NCBI GenBank assembly: GCA_016200135.1
Contig: JACQFI010000052.1
Span: 1-64,000, forward strand
Length of the DNA stretch: 64,000 nt
Direction: 5' to 3'
Source of the DNA: Planctomycetota bacterium
GTDB lineage: Bacteria > Planctomycetota > SZUA-567 > H5-PLA8
Position 1 is the first letter of the stretch; the number at the start of each line of letters is the position of its first letter. The position numbers and the translations under genes are program-made. Below, one piece after another: positions 15,036-23,251 of this stretch. The notes below the pieces were generated by a model, which worked only from the letters and a program-made list of their open reading frames with translations, ran no database searches and had not been told where the DNA came from.

Positions 15036-16196
15036 ATGGGCAGCATCGACCTGACGGTTTTTCCCGGCCCGCACGCGCGCTACGACACACCCATGAGCGT
15101 GGAACTGGGCGCTGCGGCGAAGGGCCAGACCAGCGCGCGGCTCTCGGAAGCCGACACCGGCCGCGCCATCCCGTGCCAGCTCGATGGCACGAAGCTCGTC
15201 TTCGTGCTGCCGGGGGTCGGCGCGAAGACCGAACGCGTTCTGCGCGTCGAACTCGGCGGCGAGAGCGCCAAGCACGGCGGCGTGAAGCTGGCGGACCAAG
15301 GCGAGGCGGGGCTCGTGGTCGAGGTCAACGGCAAGCCGTTCACAACCTACCGCTACCTGCCCAAGGGCGAGTTCCCCATCAAGGCGCGGCCGTTTTTCTA
15401 TCCTTTATTGGGGCCCGGCGGCGTGAACATGACGCGCCACTTTCCCATGCGCGCCGACGTGCCCAACGAGAAGCACGACCATCCGCACCACCGCGGGTTG
15501 TGGGTCGCGTTCGGCGACGTGAACGGCACCGACAACTGGTCGGAAGAGAAGAGCCACGCCTATCAGACGCACCAGCGCTTTACCGAGCTCGTGAACGGCC
15601 CGGTCTTCGGGCGCTTTACCGAGGTGCTGCATTGGGAATCGAACGAGCGCAAGAAAGTCTGCGAGGAATTGCGCACGTTCACCACCTGGACCCTGCCACA
15701 GGATGCGCGCGTCGTCGACCTGACGGTCACGTTCAACGCGACTGAAGGCCCGGTCAAGTTCGGCGACACGAAGGAAGGCGGCATCTGCTCACTGCGCGTG
15801 CCGACGAGCATGGACGGGAACAAGGGGGGCACGATCGAGAATGCCGCGGGCGGCGTGGGCGAGGCCGAGACGTGGGGCAAGAGCGCGCACTGGGTGGACT
15901 ACTACGGCCCCGTCGAAGGCCAGGACGTGGGCGCAACGATTATGGACCACCCGTTCAACCTGCGCCATCCCGCGCCGTGGCATGTCCGCGACTACGGGCT
16001 CTTCTCCGCGAATCCCTTCGGCCACAGCCACTACAAGAGCAGCCTGCTGCAGCGCGGCGATTACACCGTCGAGGCCGGCGGCTCGCTCGTCTTCCGTTAC
16101 CGCGTCTACCTGCACCGCGGCGACACGCGGCGCGGCGACGTGGCGGCCAAGTGGCACGACTACGCGTTCCCGCCGGCGGTGAAAGTGAAGGAGTAG
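15036..16196 (+). CDS. DUF6807 (PmoA-like) family protein
   Basis: This 386-residue protein matches the family often labelled PmoA or methane oxygenase PmoA, a label taken from an unrelated subunit name and not evidence for methane oxidation. The family hallmark KHDHPHHRGLW lies near residues 147-157. The predicted structure is mostly beta and lacks a signal peptide here, so it is probably cytoplasmic. AGGAG lies 7 bases upstream of the start. Homologues are frequent in planctomycete and bacteroidete sugar clusters beside Gfo/Idh genes, as here, but I know of no established reaction. It ends 13 bases from the convergent dehydrogenase gene. Confidence 0.8.
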   Translation: MGSIDLTVFPGPHARYDTPMSVELGAAAKGQTSARLSEADTGRAIPCQLDGTKLVFVLPGVGAKTERVLRVELGGESAKHGGVKLADQGEAGLVVEVNGKPFTTYRYLPKGEFPIKARPFFYPLLGPGGVNMTRHFPMRADVPNEKHDHPHHRGLWVAFGDVNGTDNWSEEKSHAYQTHQRFTELVNGPVFGRFTEVLHWESNERKKVCEELRTFTTWTLPQDARVVDLTVTFNATEGPVKFGDTKEGGICSLRVPTSMDGNKGGTIENAAGGVGEAETWGKSAHWVDYYGPVEGQDVGATIMDHPFNLRHPAPWHVRDYGLFSANPFGHSHYKSSLLQRGDYTVEAGGSLVFRYRVYLHRGDTRRGDVAAKWHDYAFPPAVKVKE

Positions 16197-16209
16197 CGCG
16201 CGAGGACGC

Positions 16210-17208
16210 TCAGCGCGACCAGTCGAACGCCGCGCCGATGATCTTGTCCTTCTCTTCGATCAGCATGCGGTAGATCTCCGGTCCTTCGCGCCACGGGACC
16301 ACATGCGTAATCGCCGGGCGCGGCCGGACCATGCCCGCGGCGATCATCTGCAAGAGCGCGAACTCGTTACGCTCCCCATCGAACGGATAGTCCTCCGGAT
16401 AGGCCGAGCCGCAGCCCACCATCGTCAGATTGCTCTTCTGAAAGCGCGTGTAGAGGTCGAACGGCACGGAACCGTGCACGCCGCCGAGCACGACCACGCG
16501 GCCGTAGGCGGCGGTGAGATCGGGCAGCGTCGCGATCACCTTCGGCGTGCCCGACGCGTCGATGCTGACACGGGCACCTTCGCCATGGGTTAGACGATGC
16601 ACTTCGGCCTTGGTATCGCACGCCAGCGGGTCGAGCACCACATCCGCGCCGAGTCTCTTCGCCGCGTCGCGCCGCACGGCCACCGGATCGGCGCCGATCA
16701 CCGGATACGCGCCAGCGACCTTGGCCAGATGAACCGCGTAGAGCCCGATCACCCCAAGACCTACGACCGCCACCGAATCGCCGATGCGGATTTTGCCGCC
16801 GCGCACGCCGCGCAGGCTGATCCCGAGCAGGATCGTCGCGCACGCATCGACGGGATCGACGCCCTCGGGCACGGCCTTCGCGCGCGCGGTATCGGCGTTG
16901 TGAAACGCGCGGTGGTTCTGCTGCAGGAGCACGCGCTCGCCAAGTTTGAAGCCCGCCGCCTTCGTTCCCATGCCGACGATTCGCCCGACGGAGATGTACC
17001 CCGTAGCGCCGGGATACGTGAAGGGCTTGGTGTGCGTGCCCAGGATGTGGTGGAGTTCGGTGCCGGGGCTCACCATCGAATACTCGACCTTCACGCGCAC
17101 CTGGCTCTCGCCCAGCGCTTCGAGCGGCCGCGCGCTGACGCCCACCTTGCCCTTCTCCACCGCCAGCAGGCACGGATTCTCGGCAATGGGCCCGGTCTCG
17201 CCGGTCAT
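16210..17208 (-). CDS. MDR-family (zinc-alcohol-dehydrogenase-like) oxidoreductase lacking the usual zinc ligands
   Basis: The 332-residue protein belongs to the medium-chain dehydrogenase superfamily, with a VSPGTE motif near residue 47 and a Rossmann glycine motif GLGVIG near residue 150. The catalytic-zinc cysteine and histidine of true alcohol dehydrogenases are absent: the region reads VSPGTELHHILGTH. It therefore resembles VSPGTE-type proteins such as BchC and bi-domain oxidoreductase relatives. It probably oxidises a polyol or sugar-derived substrate with NAD(P). AAGGAG lies 6 bases upstream of the ATG. It is last in the 20651-16210 operon, 35 bases after the isocitrate-dehydrogenase-like gene. 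Confidence 0.8.
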   Translation of the reverse strand: MTGETGPIAENPCLLAVEKGKVGVSARPLEALGESQVRVKVEYSMVSPGTELHHILGTHTKPFTYPGATGYISVGRIVGMGTKAAGFKLGERVLLQQNHRAFHNADTARAKAVPEGVDPVDACATILLGISLRGVRGGKIRIGDSVAVVGLGVIGLYAVHLAKVAGAYPVIGADPVAVRRDAAKRLGADVVLDPLACDTKAEVHRLTHGEGARVSIDASGTPKVIATLPDLTAAYGRVVVLGGVHGSVPFDLYTRFQKSNLTMVGCGSAYPEDYPFDGERNEFALLQMIAAGMVRPRPAITHVVPWREGPEIYRMLIEEKDKIIGAAFDWSR

Positions 17209-17243
17209 GTGCGTCTCCTTAAAGGATAGAAGCGGACCGCCGG

Positions 17244-18326
17244 CTACTTCTTCTTTACGCGCTCAATGATCGCGCGGGTGAAATCCTTGGTTCCGCCTTC
17301 GCCGCCAATATCGCGCGTGCGAATTTGGGGATCGCTGGAAGCGAGCACGCTGTTGTAGGCATTCTTGATGCGCTGCGCGGCGTCGGTCTCGCCGAAGTAA
17401 TTGAGCATCATCACGCCGGACATGATCGCCGCGAGCGGATTCGCGAGGCCCTTGCCCGCGATGTCCGGCGCGGATCCGTGCACGGACTCGAAGACCGCGC
17501 CAGCCTCGCCGATATTCGCGCCGGGCACCACGCCCAGGCCGCCAACCAGTCCCGCGCAGAGATCGCTGATGATGTCGCCGTAGAGATTGTCGAGCAGCAG
17601 CACGTCGAAGCGCGACGGGTCCTTGATGATCTGCATGCAGCCGTTGTCGATGATCATCTCGTTGAAGGCCACGTCCGGGTATTTCTGTGCGACGTTGCGC
17701 GCACACTTTAGGAAGAGGCCGTCGGCCATCTTCATGATGTTGGCCTTGTGGAAGACCGTCACCTTCTTGCGGCTGTGCCCGCGCGCGTACTGAAACGCGT
17801 ACTCCGAGATGCGCGTGCAGGCTTTCTCGGTGACGATCTTGAGCGCCTCCACAACGCCGGGCACGACCTCGTGCTCGATGCCCGAGTACAGGCCCTCGGT
17901 GTTCTCGCGGATGATGACCATCTCGACATCGGTGTAGCGCGTCTTGATGCCGTCGATCGAGCGCACCGGGCGCACGGCGGCGTAGAGATTGAGGCCCTGG
18001 CGCAGCGAGACGTTGATGCTCTTGTGGCCGCCGCCGATGGGCGTGGTGCACGGGCCCTTCAGCGCGACCTTGTATTTGACGATCGCGTCGAGCGTCTCCT
18101 GCGGCAACAGCGTGCCGTGCGTCTTAAGCGCTGACTCGCCCGCTGCCCCTTCGACCCACTGGATCTTCACGCCGGTGGCGTCGAGCACTTCGCGCGCCGC
18201 GCCGATCACTTCGGGCCCGATGCCGTCGCCCGGGATCAGGACCGCCGAATGCGTGCCGGATTTTTTACTCGACGATGCCGCCATGCGCAGGCCCTCTGCC
18301 GGATGTTCATCTGGTTGATACGCCAC
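17244..18326 (-). CDS. NAD-dependent isocitrate dehydrogenase-like enzyme (IDH/IMDH family)
   Basis: The 360-residue protein is a beta-decarboxylating dehydrogenase. PTTPIGGGHKSINVSLRQ-like sequence (read as CTTPIGGGHKSINV, residues ~93-106) and NLYGDIISDLCAGLVGG are typical of the NAD-isocitrate/isopropylmalate dehydrogenase family, and the VRPVRS segment favours isocitrate over isopropylmalate. It should oxidise and decarboxylate a malate-like 2-hydroxy acid. GTG 18326 is chosen because GAAGGG lies 7 bases upstream; a later ATG at 18284 lacks such a site. It begins 4 bases after the preceding gene's stop, so translation is likely coupled. It may serve the TCA cycle or a pathway-specific hydroxy acid. 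Confidence 0.85.
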   Translation of the reverse strand: MAYQPDEHPAEGLRMAASSSKKSGTHSAVLIPGDGIGPEVIGAAREVLDATGVKIQWVEGAAGESALKTHGTLLPQETLDAIVKYKVALKGPCTTPIGGGHKSINVSLRQGLNLYAAVRPVRSIDGIKTRYTDVEMVIIRENTEGLYSGIEHEVVPGVVEALKIVTEKACTRISEYAFQYARGHSRKKVTVFHKANIMKMADGLFLKCARNVAQKYPDVAFNEMIIDNGCMQIIKDPSRFDVLLLDNLYGDIISDLCAGLVGGLGVVPGANIGEAGAVFESVHGSAPDIAGKGLANPLAAIMSGVMMLNYFGETDAAQRIKNAYNSVLASSDPQIRTRDIGGEGGTKDFTRAIIERVKKK

Positions 18327-18330
18327 CAGC

Positions 18331-18888
18331 CTACCCTTCGATGGCGTCGACGAGCAACTTCAGAAAGGCGGGCAGGTACCCGAAGTAAATCGAGGTGATC
18401 AGATGGCCGTCGCGCACGGCCTCCTGCTTGACCCACTGCGCGCCCGCGTTCTCCAAGTCCACGCGGATATCGCCGGGGCTCGTGGCCTTGCGCCCGCGGA
18501 GCACGTCCGCCGAGACCAGCACCCACTGCGCGTGGCAGATCGCGCCGATGGGCTTGCGTCTGCGGTTCATCTCGCGGACGAGCTTGAGTGTGGGCGCATG
18601 CACTCGGAGTTCCAGTGGCCCGTAGATGCCGCCGGGAATCACGAGCGCGTCGAGGTTCGCCGCCTTCAGCGACGCGATGGAGACATCGGTCGGCGCGAGG
18701 TTCAACCCGTCAAGGCCGTGGCGGCCTTCACCGCGATATACCTTGCCCTTCTCCGGCCCCGCGATGATTAAACGCGCGCCTTCCTCTTTAAAGCGATAGT
18801 ACGGCGTCCAGAACTCGTGCTCGTGCGCGCCGTTGACCGCCAGCAGCGCGATGCGCTTGCCGCTCAGACGCGGTTTGGATACCGCCAT
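18331..18888 (-). CDS. DJ-1/PfpI-family protein
   Basis: At 185 residues this is a single-domain DJ-1/PfpI protein. The nucleophile elbow is AICHAQ with Cys118 followed by His119, and an acidic residue near the start (HEHEFWTPYYRFKEEGA, residues 22-38) fits the PfpI pattern. Family members act as deglycases, hydratases or proteases, so the activity is not assigned. The start is secured by AAAGGA 7 bases upstream of ATG 18888. It lies between the M3 peptidase and the dehydrogenase genes with gaps of 26 and 4 bases, so it is part of that operon. Detoxifying a reactive carbonyl is a plausible role. Confidence 0.85.
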   Translation of the reverse strand: MAVSKPRLSGKRIALLAVNGAHEHEFWTPYYRFKEEGARLIIAGPEKGKVYRGEGRHGLDGLNLAPTDVSIASLKAANLDALVIPGGIYGPLELRVHAPTLKLVREMNRRRKPIGAICHAQWVLVSADVLRGRKATSPGDIRVDLENAGAQWVKQEAVRDGHLITSIYFGYLPAFLKLLVDAIEG

Positions 18889-18914
18889 CGCGAAGTCCTT
18901 TCTGAAGGGCTGCC

Positions 18915-20651
18915 CTACACTTCTTCCAAGGTCTTGAGCTCGCGCTTGATCGCGTTGACCAGCGGCTTCACGGTCTTGGCGGAGAAGTCGAACTTGATGC
19001 CGGCGGCCTTGAAGAGGTCCGGCAGCGGGCGCGAGCGGCCGAGGCTCAGGCCCTTGCGGTAATTCGCAATGGCTTTCGCCACGTCCTTCTTCGACTTGAG
19101 CCAGACTTGCAGCGCGCCGAGCTGCGCGATGCCGTATTCCACATAATAGAAGGGATGCAGGAAAAGGTGAAGTTGGCGGTGCCACATGTAGGCGCGCGCA
19201 TCTTCCAGGCCCTTCCAATCGTCGATGCCGCCGAAGCGTTCCTGAAGTGAGAGCCAGAACGCCTTGCGTTGCTCGCGCGTGTGCTCGGGATTCGTGTAGA
19301 CCCAGTGCTGGAAGGCGTCGATGGTCGCGACCCACGGCAGCAGGCCGACGATGCCTTCCAGATGCACGCGATGCGCGCGCTGGGCGTCCTGCGCGGAGTA
19401 GAAGACCTCGAGGTGCGGCGAGGCGAGCAGTTCCATCGACATCGACGCGACCTCGCAGAACTCGATGGGCGCGTGGCGGTACGCAAGCAGCGGTTCGTCG
19501 CGCGTCGCGAGCGAATGGAAGGCGTGGCCGCCCTCGTGCAGCAGCGTCTCGACATCGCGCTGCAAGCCGACGGCGTTCATGAAGATGAACGGCATGCGCG
19601 CCTCTTCGAGCGAGTGCTGGTAGCCGCCCGGCGCCTTGCCCTTGCGCGATTCGAGTTCGAGCAGGTTGTTCTTGCGCAGCACGTCGAAATCGGTGCCCAG
19701 CACAGGATCGATGCGGCGGAAGATCTCGTGGGTCTTCTCCACGAGCGTGGGCACGTCGGCGAACGGCTTCAGGGGCGGCCGGTTGCGCGGATCGACGGCG
19801 AGGTCCCAGGGCCGGAGCTTGCGGATGCCGAGCAGCCGCCTGCGCCGCTGCTGGAGGCGGCGCGCGACCGGGACCACCGTCTCTTCGATGGCCTTGTGGA
19901 AGTCTTCGCAGGCGGCGGGACCGTAATCGAAACGGCCTTTGGCGCGGAAGGCGTAATCGCGATAATTGACGAAGCCCGCGTTCTTCGCGATCTTCGTGCG
20001 CAGCTTGATCAGGTCGTCGTAGAACTGCTCGATCGCGTCCTTGTCCTTCAAGCGCCGCTCGGCGACGAGCTTCCACGCCTGCTCGCGCTGGTCGCGGTCG
20101 GGCTCCTCGAAATACCGGCCCATCTGCTGCAGCGTCTGCTCTTTGTCCTGAAACGTGACGGTCATCGCGCCCATGGTCTTCTGGTACTGCTGGCCGAGCT
20201 TGGACTCTTCGGTCTGCAGCGCCACGTTCTCGTCGCGGAAGATCTCGACGTCCTTGCGAACCTCGCGCTCGTAGACCGTCCAGCGTTTCAGCGGAAGTTT
20301 TTCGCGGAACGGGCACGCAAGGAAGAGCTGGTCGAGCTTCTGCCACTCGGGCTTCATCTTGGGTTCGATCTGCTCAACGAAATGCAGGTACGCCATTTCG
20401 GCATCCTTGTCGTCGGTCTGGCAGGTCATGTCGATGTAGCGCTTGGCCTCCTCCTGGTAGAGCGCCGAGCCGAGCTCGCTGCCTTTGAGCACCCAGCGTT
20501 CGAGCTGCTTGGGGTTCTTGATCTTCGCGGCTTCTTCCTGGAGCTGCTTAAAGAGCGGTTCGAGCTGCGCCCAAGCGCCCATGTCGCAGGACTCCGGGAC
20601 GAACTGCCGCGGCTGAGCTTTCGGAAGGTTGCGGAGGGCTTGAACGGGCAT
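18915..20651 (-). CDS. M3-family oligoendopeptidase
   Basis: A 578-residue zinc metallopeptidase of the thimet-oligopeptidase/PepF family. The zinc motif HEGGH spans residues 372-376, and a downstream IEFCEVASMSMELL supplies the third ligand glutamate. There is no signal peptide, so it should trim short peptides in the cytoplasm. The frame is open to an earlier ATG, but AGGAG 6 bases before 20651 marks the start. It is the first gene of the minus-strand operon. The 199 bp up to the divergent UroD-like gene include a CGCGGG/CCCGCG hairpin at 20803-20819. Confidence 0.92.
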   Translation of the reverse strand: MPVQALRNLPKAQPRQFVPESCDMGAWAQLEPLFKQLQEEAAKIKNPKQLERWVLKGSELGSALYQEEAKRYIDMTCQTDDKDAEMAYLHFVEQIEPKMKPEWQKLDQLFLACPFREKLPLKRWTVYEREVRKDVEIFRDENVALQTEESKLGQQYQKTMGAMTVTFQDKEQTLQQMGRYFEEPDRDQREQAWKLVAERRLKDKDAIEQFYDDLIKLRTKIAKNAGFVNYRDYAFRAKGRFDYGPAACEDFHKAIEETVVPVARRLQQRRRRLLGIRKLRPWDLAVDPRNRPPLKPFADVPTLVEKTHEIFRRIDPVLGTDFDVLRKNNLLELESRKGKAPGGYQHSLEEARMPFIFMNAVGLQRDVETLLHEGGHAFHSLATRDEPLLAYRHAPIEFCEVASMSMELLASPHLEVFYSAQDAQRAHRVHLEGIVGLLPWVATIDAFQHWVYTNPEHTREQRKAFWLSLQERFGGIDDWKGLEDARAYMWHRQLHLFLHPFYYVEYGIAQLGALQVWLKSKKDVAKAIANYRKGLSLGRSRPLPDLFKAAGIKFDFSAKTVKPLVNAIKRELKTLEEV

Positions 20652-20802
20652 GGAAGGCTCCTGAAAAGGAAGAACGCACGGCCGCAATCGTTCGTTGATC
20701 GCCTATGAGCGTAGCGCCATCGTGAGGCAGGTCCAGGAGACGAAAGGCTGTCCGGCACCTAAGCAAAAAAGTATCGGTTCTAGGCAGCCGATGCGTAGCC
20801 CG

Positions 20803-20819
20803 CGCGGGCATAACCCGCG
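20803..20819. repeat. Small hairpin in the divergent promoter region
   Basis: CGCGGG (20803-20808) pairs with CCCGCG (20814-20819) around a 5-base loop, overlapping a GCCCGCGCGGGC palindrome. It lies 30 bases before the start of the UroD-like gene, within the gap shared with the divergent peptidase operon. It could be an operator or simply a member of the short-palindrome family. Confidence 0.35.
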
Positions 20820-20850
20820 ATAATCGGTTCATCGGAACTCGGAGGCCCAG

Positions 20851-22011
20851 ATGCCCACGTCCTCGAAGGAACTCGTCCGCCAAGCCATGTCTCTGGAAAA
20901 ACCGGAGCGCGTGCCGGTGATGTGCCAGCTCGCCATCGGCCACACGCTGCTGCAGACGGGCATCCATCCCGTCGATTACTTCCTCTCGAGCGAAGCCTAC
21001 GCCGACGGCCTCCTGAAGATCCGCGAGATCTACAACTTCGACGGCGTGCTCATGCACAAGGCCGGGCGCGACCCGAAATTCATGGAGCTCGTCGTCCGAA
21101 TCGACCGCGACCAGGAGACGCCTTCGGTGTACCTGAAGGACGGCTCGCGCATCGACTGCACGCGCGACGACGATCCGTACTACCGCTACCCCGAGGGCTT
21201 CGAGCGCCCCGAGGTCGTCACGTTCGATCCCGACGACCCGCTCGGCTGGGCGCCGGAGAGTTTCCGGCGCTGGTGCGAGCACAAAGGCACCGCCGCGTAC
21301 CGCACGCCCGAGGCGATCCCCGAGTTCTGGTACGGCTGCGTGGACCGCATTGTTGCCGCGATTGGCAAGACACACTCGGTCCACGGAGAAGTACGCTCGC
21401 CCTTCGACCATCTGCTCAACATCGTCGGCATGGAGCCCGGCCTGATGGCGCTGCTCACCGACCCCGACCACACCAAGCGGCTGCTGGAAACCTTTGCGGA
21501 GATGTCGGTCTCCTGGGCCGTCGCGCAGTGCCGGCGCGGCTGCGACGCGATCAAGATATCCTCTCCGTTCGCCGGGGGCGGGTTCCTCTCGCCCGATCAG
21601 TACCGCGAATGGATTCTGCCGTACGAGGCGCGCATCGCTGCCGCCGTGCGCGGAGAAGGCAAGTTCGTCTACACGCACACCTGCGGCGCGATCGGCGACC
21701 GGCTGGACATCATGGCCGAGAGCGGCATCCACGGCATCGAGACGCTTGACCCGCCGCCGCTCGGCACGGTGAACCTGGGCGAGGCCAAGCGCCTGCTGCG
21801 CGACCGGCTCTTTATCAAGGGCAACGTGGACCCGGTGAACTCGCTGCTGCGCAAGGATGCGAAAGGTGCGCGCGAAGACATTGAGCGGGTTTTCGGGATC
21901 GGCAGCGAAGGCGGCCAGTACATCCTGAGCACCGCCTGCAGCGTGGCGCCGCCGACCAAGCGCGAGAACGTAAAGCAGTTGACCGAGTGCGTGTACGCGC
22001 ACGCGGGTTGA
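20851..22011 (+). CDS. Uroporphyrinogen-decarboxylase-family protein, probable corrinoid/methyl-transfer type
   Basis: This 386-residue protein has the UroD/MtaA/MtbA fold. Unlike true haem-pathway HemE it shows the zinc pattern His-X-Cys and a distant Cys: H276 and C278 in THTCGAIGD and C363 in STACSVAPPT. That pattern is characteristic of zinc-dependent methyltransferases that move methyl groups between substrate, corrinoid and thiol. No corrinoid protein gene is adjacent, so the substrate is open. Such paralogues are very numerous in planctomycete-like and Lentisphaera-like genomes, often next to sugar genes. GGAGG lies 5 bases before the ATG. The kinase gene follows after 24 bases, indicating an operon. 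Confidence 0.82.
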   Translation: MPTSSKELVRQAMSLEKPERVPVMCQLAIGHTLLQTGIHPVDYFLSSEAYADGLLKIREIYNFDGVLMHKAGRDPKFMELVVRIDRDQETPSVYLKDGSRIDCTRDDDPYYRYPEGFERPEVVTFDPDDPLGWAPESFRRWCEHKGTAAYRTPEAIPEFWYGCVDRIVAAIGKTHSVHGEVRSPFDHLLNIVGMEPGLMALLTDPDHTKRLLETFAEMSVSWAVAQCRRGCDAIKISSPFAGGGFLSPDQYREWILPYEARIAAAVRGEGKFVYTHTCGAIGDRLDIMAESGIHGIETLDPPPLGTVNLGEAKRLLRDRLFIKGNVDPVNSLLRKDAKGAREDIERVFGIGSEGGQYILSTACSVAPPTKRENVKQLTECVYAHAG

Positions 22012-22035
22012 GCGGAGCGCGGCGCGGAGACTTCC

Positions 22036-23058
22036 ATGCCCGGTACTTTCATCGCCATCGCCCGAGCACCCATGCGCGTAGACCCCGCGGGCGGCGGGAC
22101 CGACTGCCCGCCGTTTAGCGTCGAGCACGGCGGGGCGCTCGTGAACTTCGGCATCACGCGCTACGTCCATGCACGCGTCGAGATGCTCGCCGGATCTAAA
22201 GAGGCCGTGATCCGCAGCGAGGACCTCAACCGCGAAGTCCACGCAAATTCACTAAGCGAACTGAAACTGGACGGGAATCTCGATCTGCTCAAGGCGGTCG
22301 CGAAGCGCATGAAGCCCGTCGGCGGTTTCCGGCTCTCCGTCGCCTCCGACGTGCCGCCCGGCAGTGGGCTCGGTTCGTCGGGCGCCGTGGGCGTCGCGTG
22401 CGTGGGCGCGTTCGACGAAGCTATGGGCACACCGCGCACGCAAGAAGCCGCCGCGGAACTCGCGAACGACATCGAACGCACCGACTGTGGCAATGTTGGC
22501 GGCAACCAGGACAGCTTCGGCGCTGCGCTGGGCGGGATGAACTTCCTGACGTACCACAAAGGCGGCGGAACCTCGGCGCGCAAGCTGCGCGTGCCGGAAG
22601 AAGCCGTGCTCGAACTCGAACGCCGCTGCGTGCTGGTCTACACGGGCGAGGTGCATCTCTCCGGGAGCATCCACCAGGATATCAAACGCAGCTACGCGCT
22701 GCCGGAGAGCCCAACCGTCGACGCGATGAAGAACCTGGCGCGCGTGGCCCGCGAGAGCGCGGAGGCCCTCGAGGCCTGCAATGTGGATCGCTTCGGCGCG
22801 TTGCTGAACGAGAACTGGGTCCACCACAAGCGTCTGCACGAGAGCTGCGACAGCGCGACGTTAAAGAAGTTCTACGCCGCGGCGCAGGACCACATCACCG
22901 GCGGCAAGACTTGCGGCGCCGGCGGCGGCGGGTGCGTGCTCTTTCTGGCGAAAGACGGTCATCGCAAGGCGCTGGAGCGCGCCTGCGAAGACCTCGGCGG
23001 ACGCCTGCTTCCCTTCGGCATCGATAGAAAAGGTCTGTTGCGCTGGCGAACTGCATAA
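22036..23058 (+). CDS. GHMP-family sugar kinase, HddA-like
   Basis: The 340-residue protein has all GHMP kinase motifs: the N-terminal APMRVDPAGGGTD (residues 11-23), the ATP-binding PPGSGLGSSGAVG (107-119), a likely catalytic aspartate D159 in NQDSFGAALGG, and the C-terminal GAGGGGCVLF. The start motif is typical of D-glycero-D-manno-heptose 7-phosphate kinase (HddA) and related L-fucose kinase-type proteins. It should phosphorylate a sugar or sugar phosphate at the anomeric position. No other heptose gene is near, so an envelope-heptose role is unproven; it may phosphorylate an intermediate of the neighbouring sugar locus. Confidence 0.85.
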   Translation: MPGTFIAIARAPMRVDPAGGGTDCPPFSVEHGGALVNFGITRYVHARVEMLAGSKEAVIRSEDLNREVHANSLSELKLDGNLDLLKAVAKRMKPVGGFRLSVASDVPPGSGLGSSGAVGVACVGAFDEAMGTPRTQEAAAELANDIERTDCGNVGGNQDSFGAALGGMNFLTYHKGGGTSARKLRVPEEAVLELERRCVLVYTGEVHLSGSIHQDIKRSYALPESPTVDAMKNLARVARESAEALEACNVDRFGALLNENWVHHKRLHESCDSATLKKFYAAAQDHITGGKTCGAGGGGCVLFLAKDGHRKALERACEDLGGRLLPFGIDRKGLLRWRTA

Positions 23059-23059
23059 C

Positions 23060-23240
23060 GGCACCACGAAGACACGAAGGACACAAAGAATCACGAAGAA
23101 GGAGCTAGGCAGAACAGCAACAGCCAGGGAATTGTACGCAAGTTGCAGCCTTGAAATGCCCTCACCGCAGTCAATCGTCCAAAAATAGTTTCCCGAGCGG
23201 TTCTTCGTGTACCTTCCCTACTTCGTGTCCTCGTGGTGCC
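23060..23240. repeat. MITE-like element with 20-bp terminal inverted repeats
   Basis: The left end 23060-23079 (GGCACCACGAAGACACGAAG) is the reverse complement of 23221-23240 with one mismatch. Inner CACGAAGAAGG and TTCTTCGTG words extend the symmetry. The 181-bp unit encodes nothing and sits exactly between two convergent genes, almost filling the gap. It could be a non-autonomous mobile element, a bidirectional terminator, or both. Related TTCTTCGTG words occur in the 610-929 repeats. Confidence 0.6.
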
Positions 23241-23251
23241 GTTGTCGGCGG

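Noticed and set aside
15036..16196. Methane monooxygenase subunit
   Set aside because: The PmoA label of this family is a misnomer; the protein is soluble with a DHPHHRG motif and has no membrane helices or copper-site pattern of true PmoA.
20851..22011. Haem-pathway uroporphyrinogen decarboxylase (HemE)
   Set aside because: The His-X-Cys and distant Cys zinc pattern and the gene context fit the methyltransferase branch of the family.
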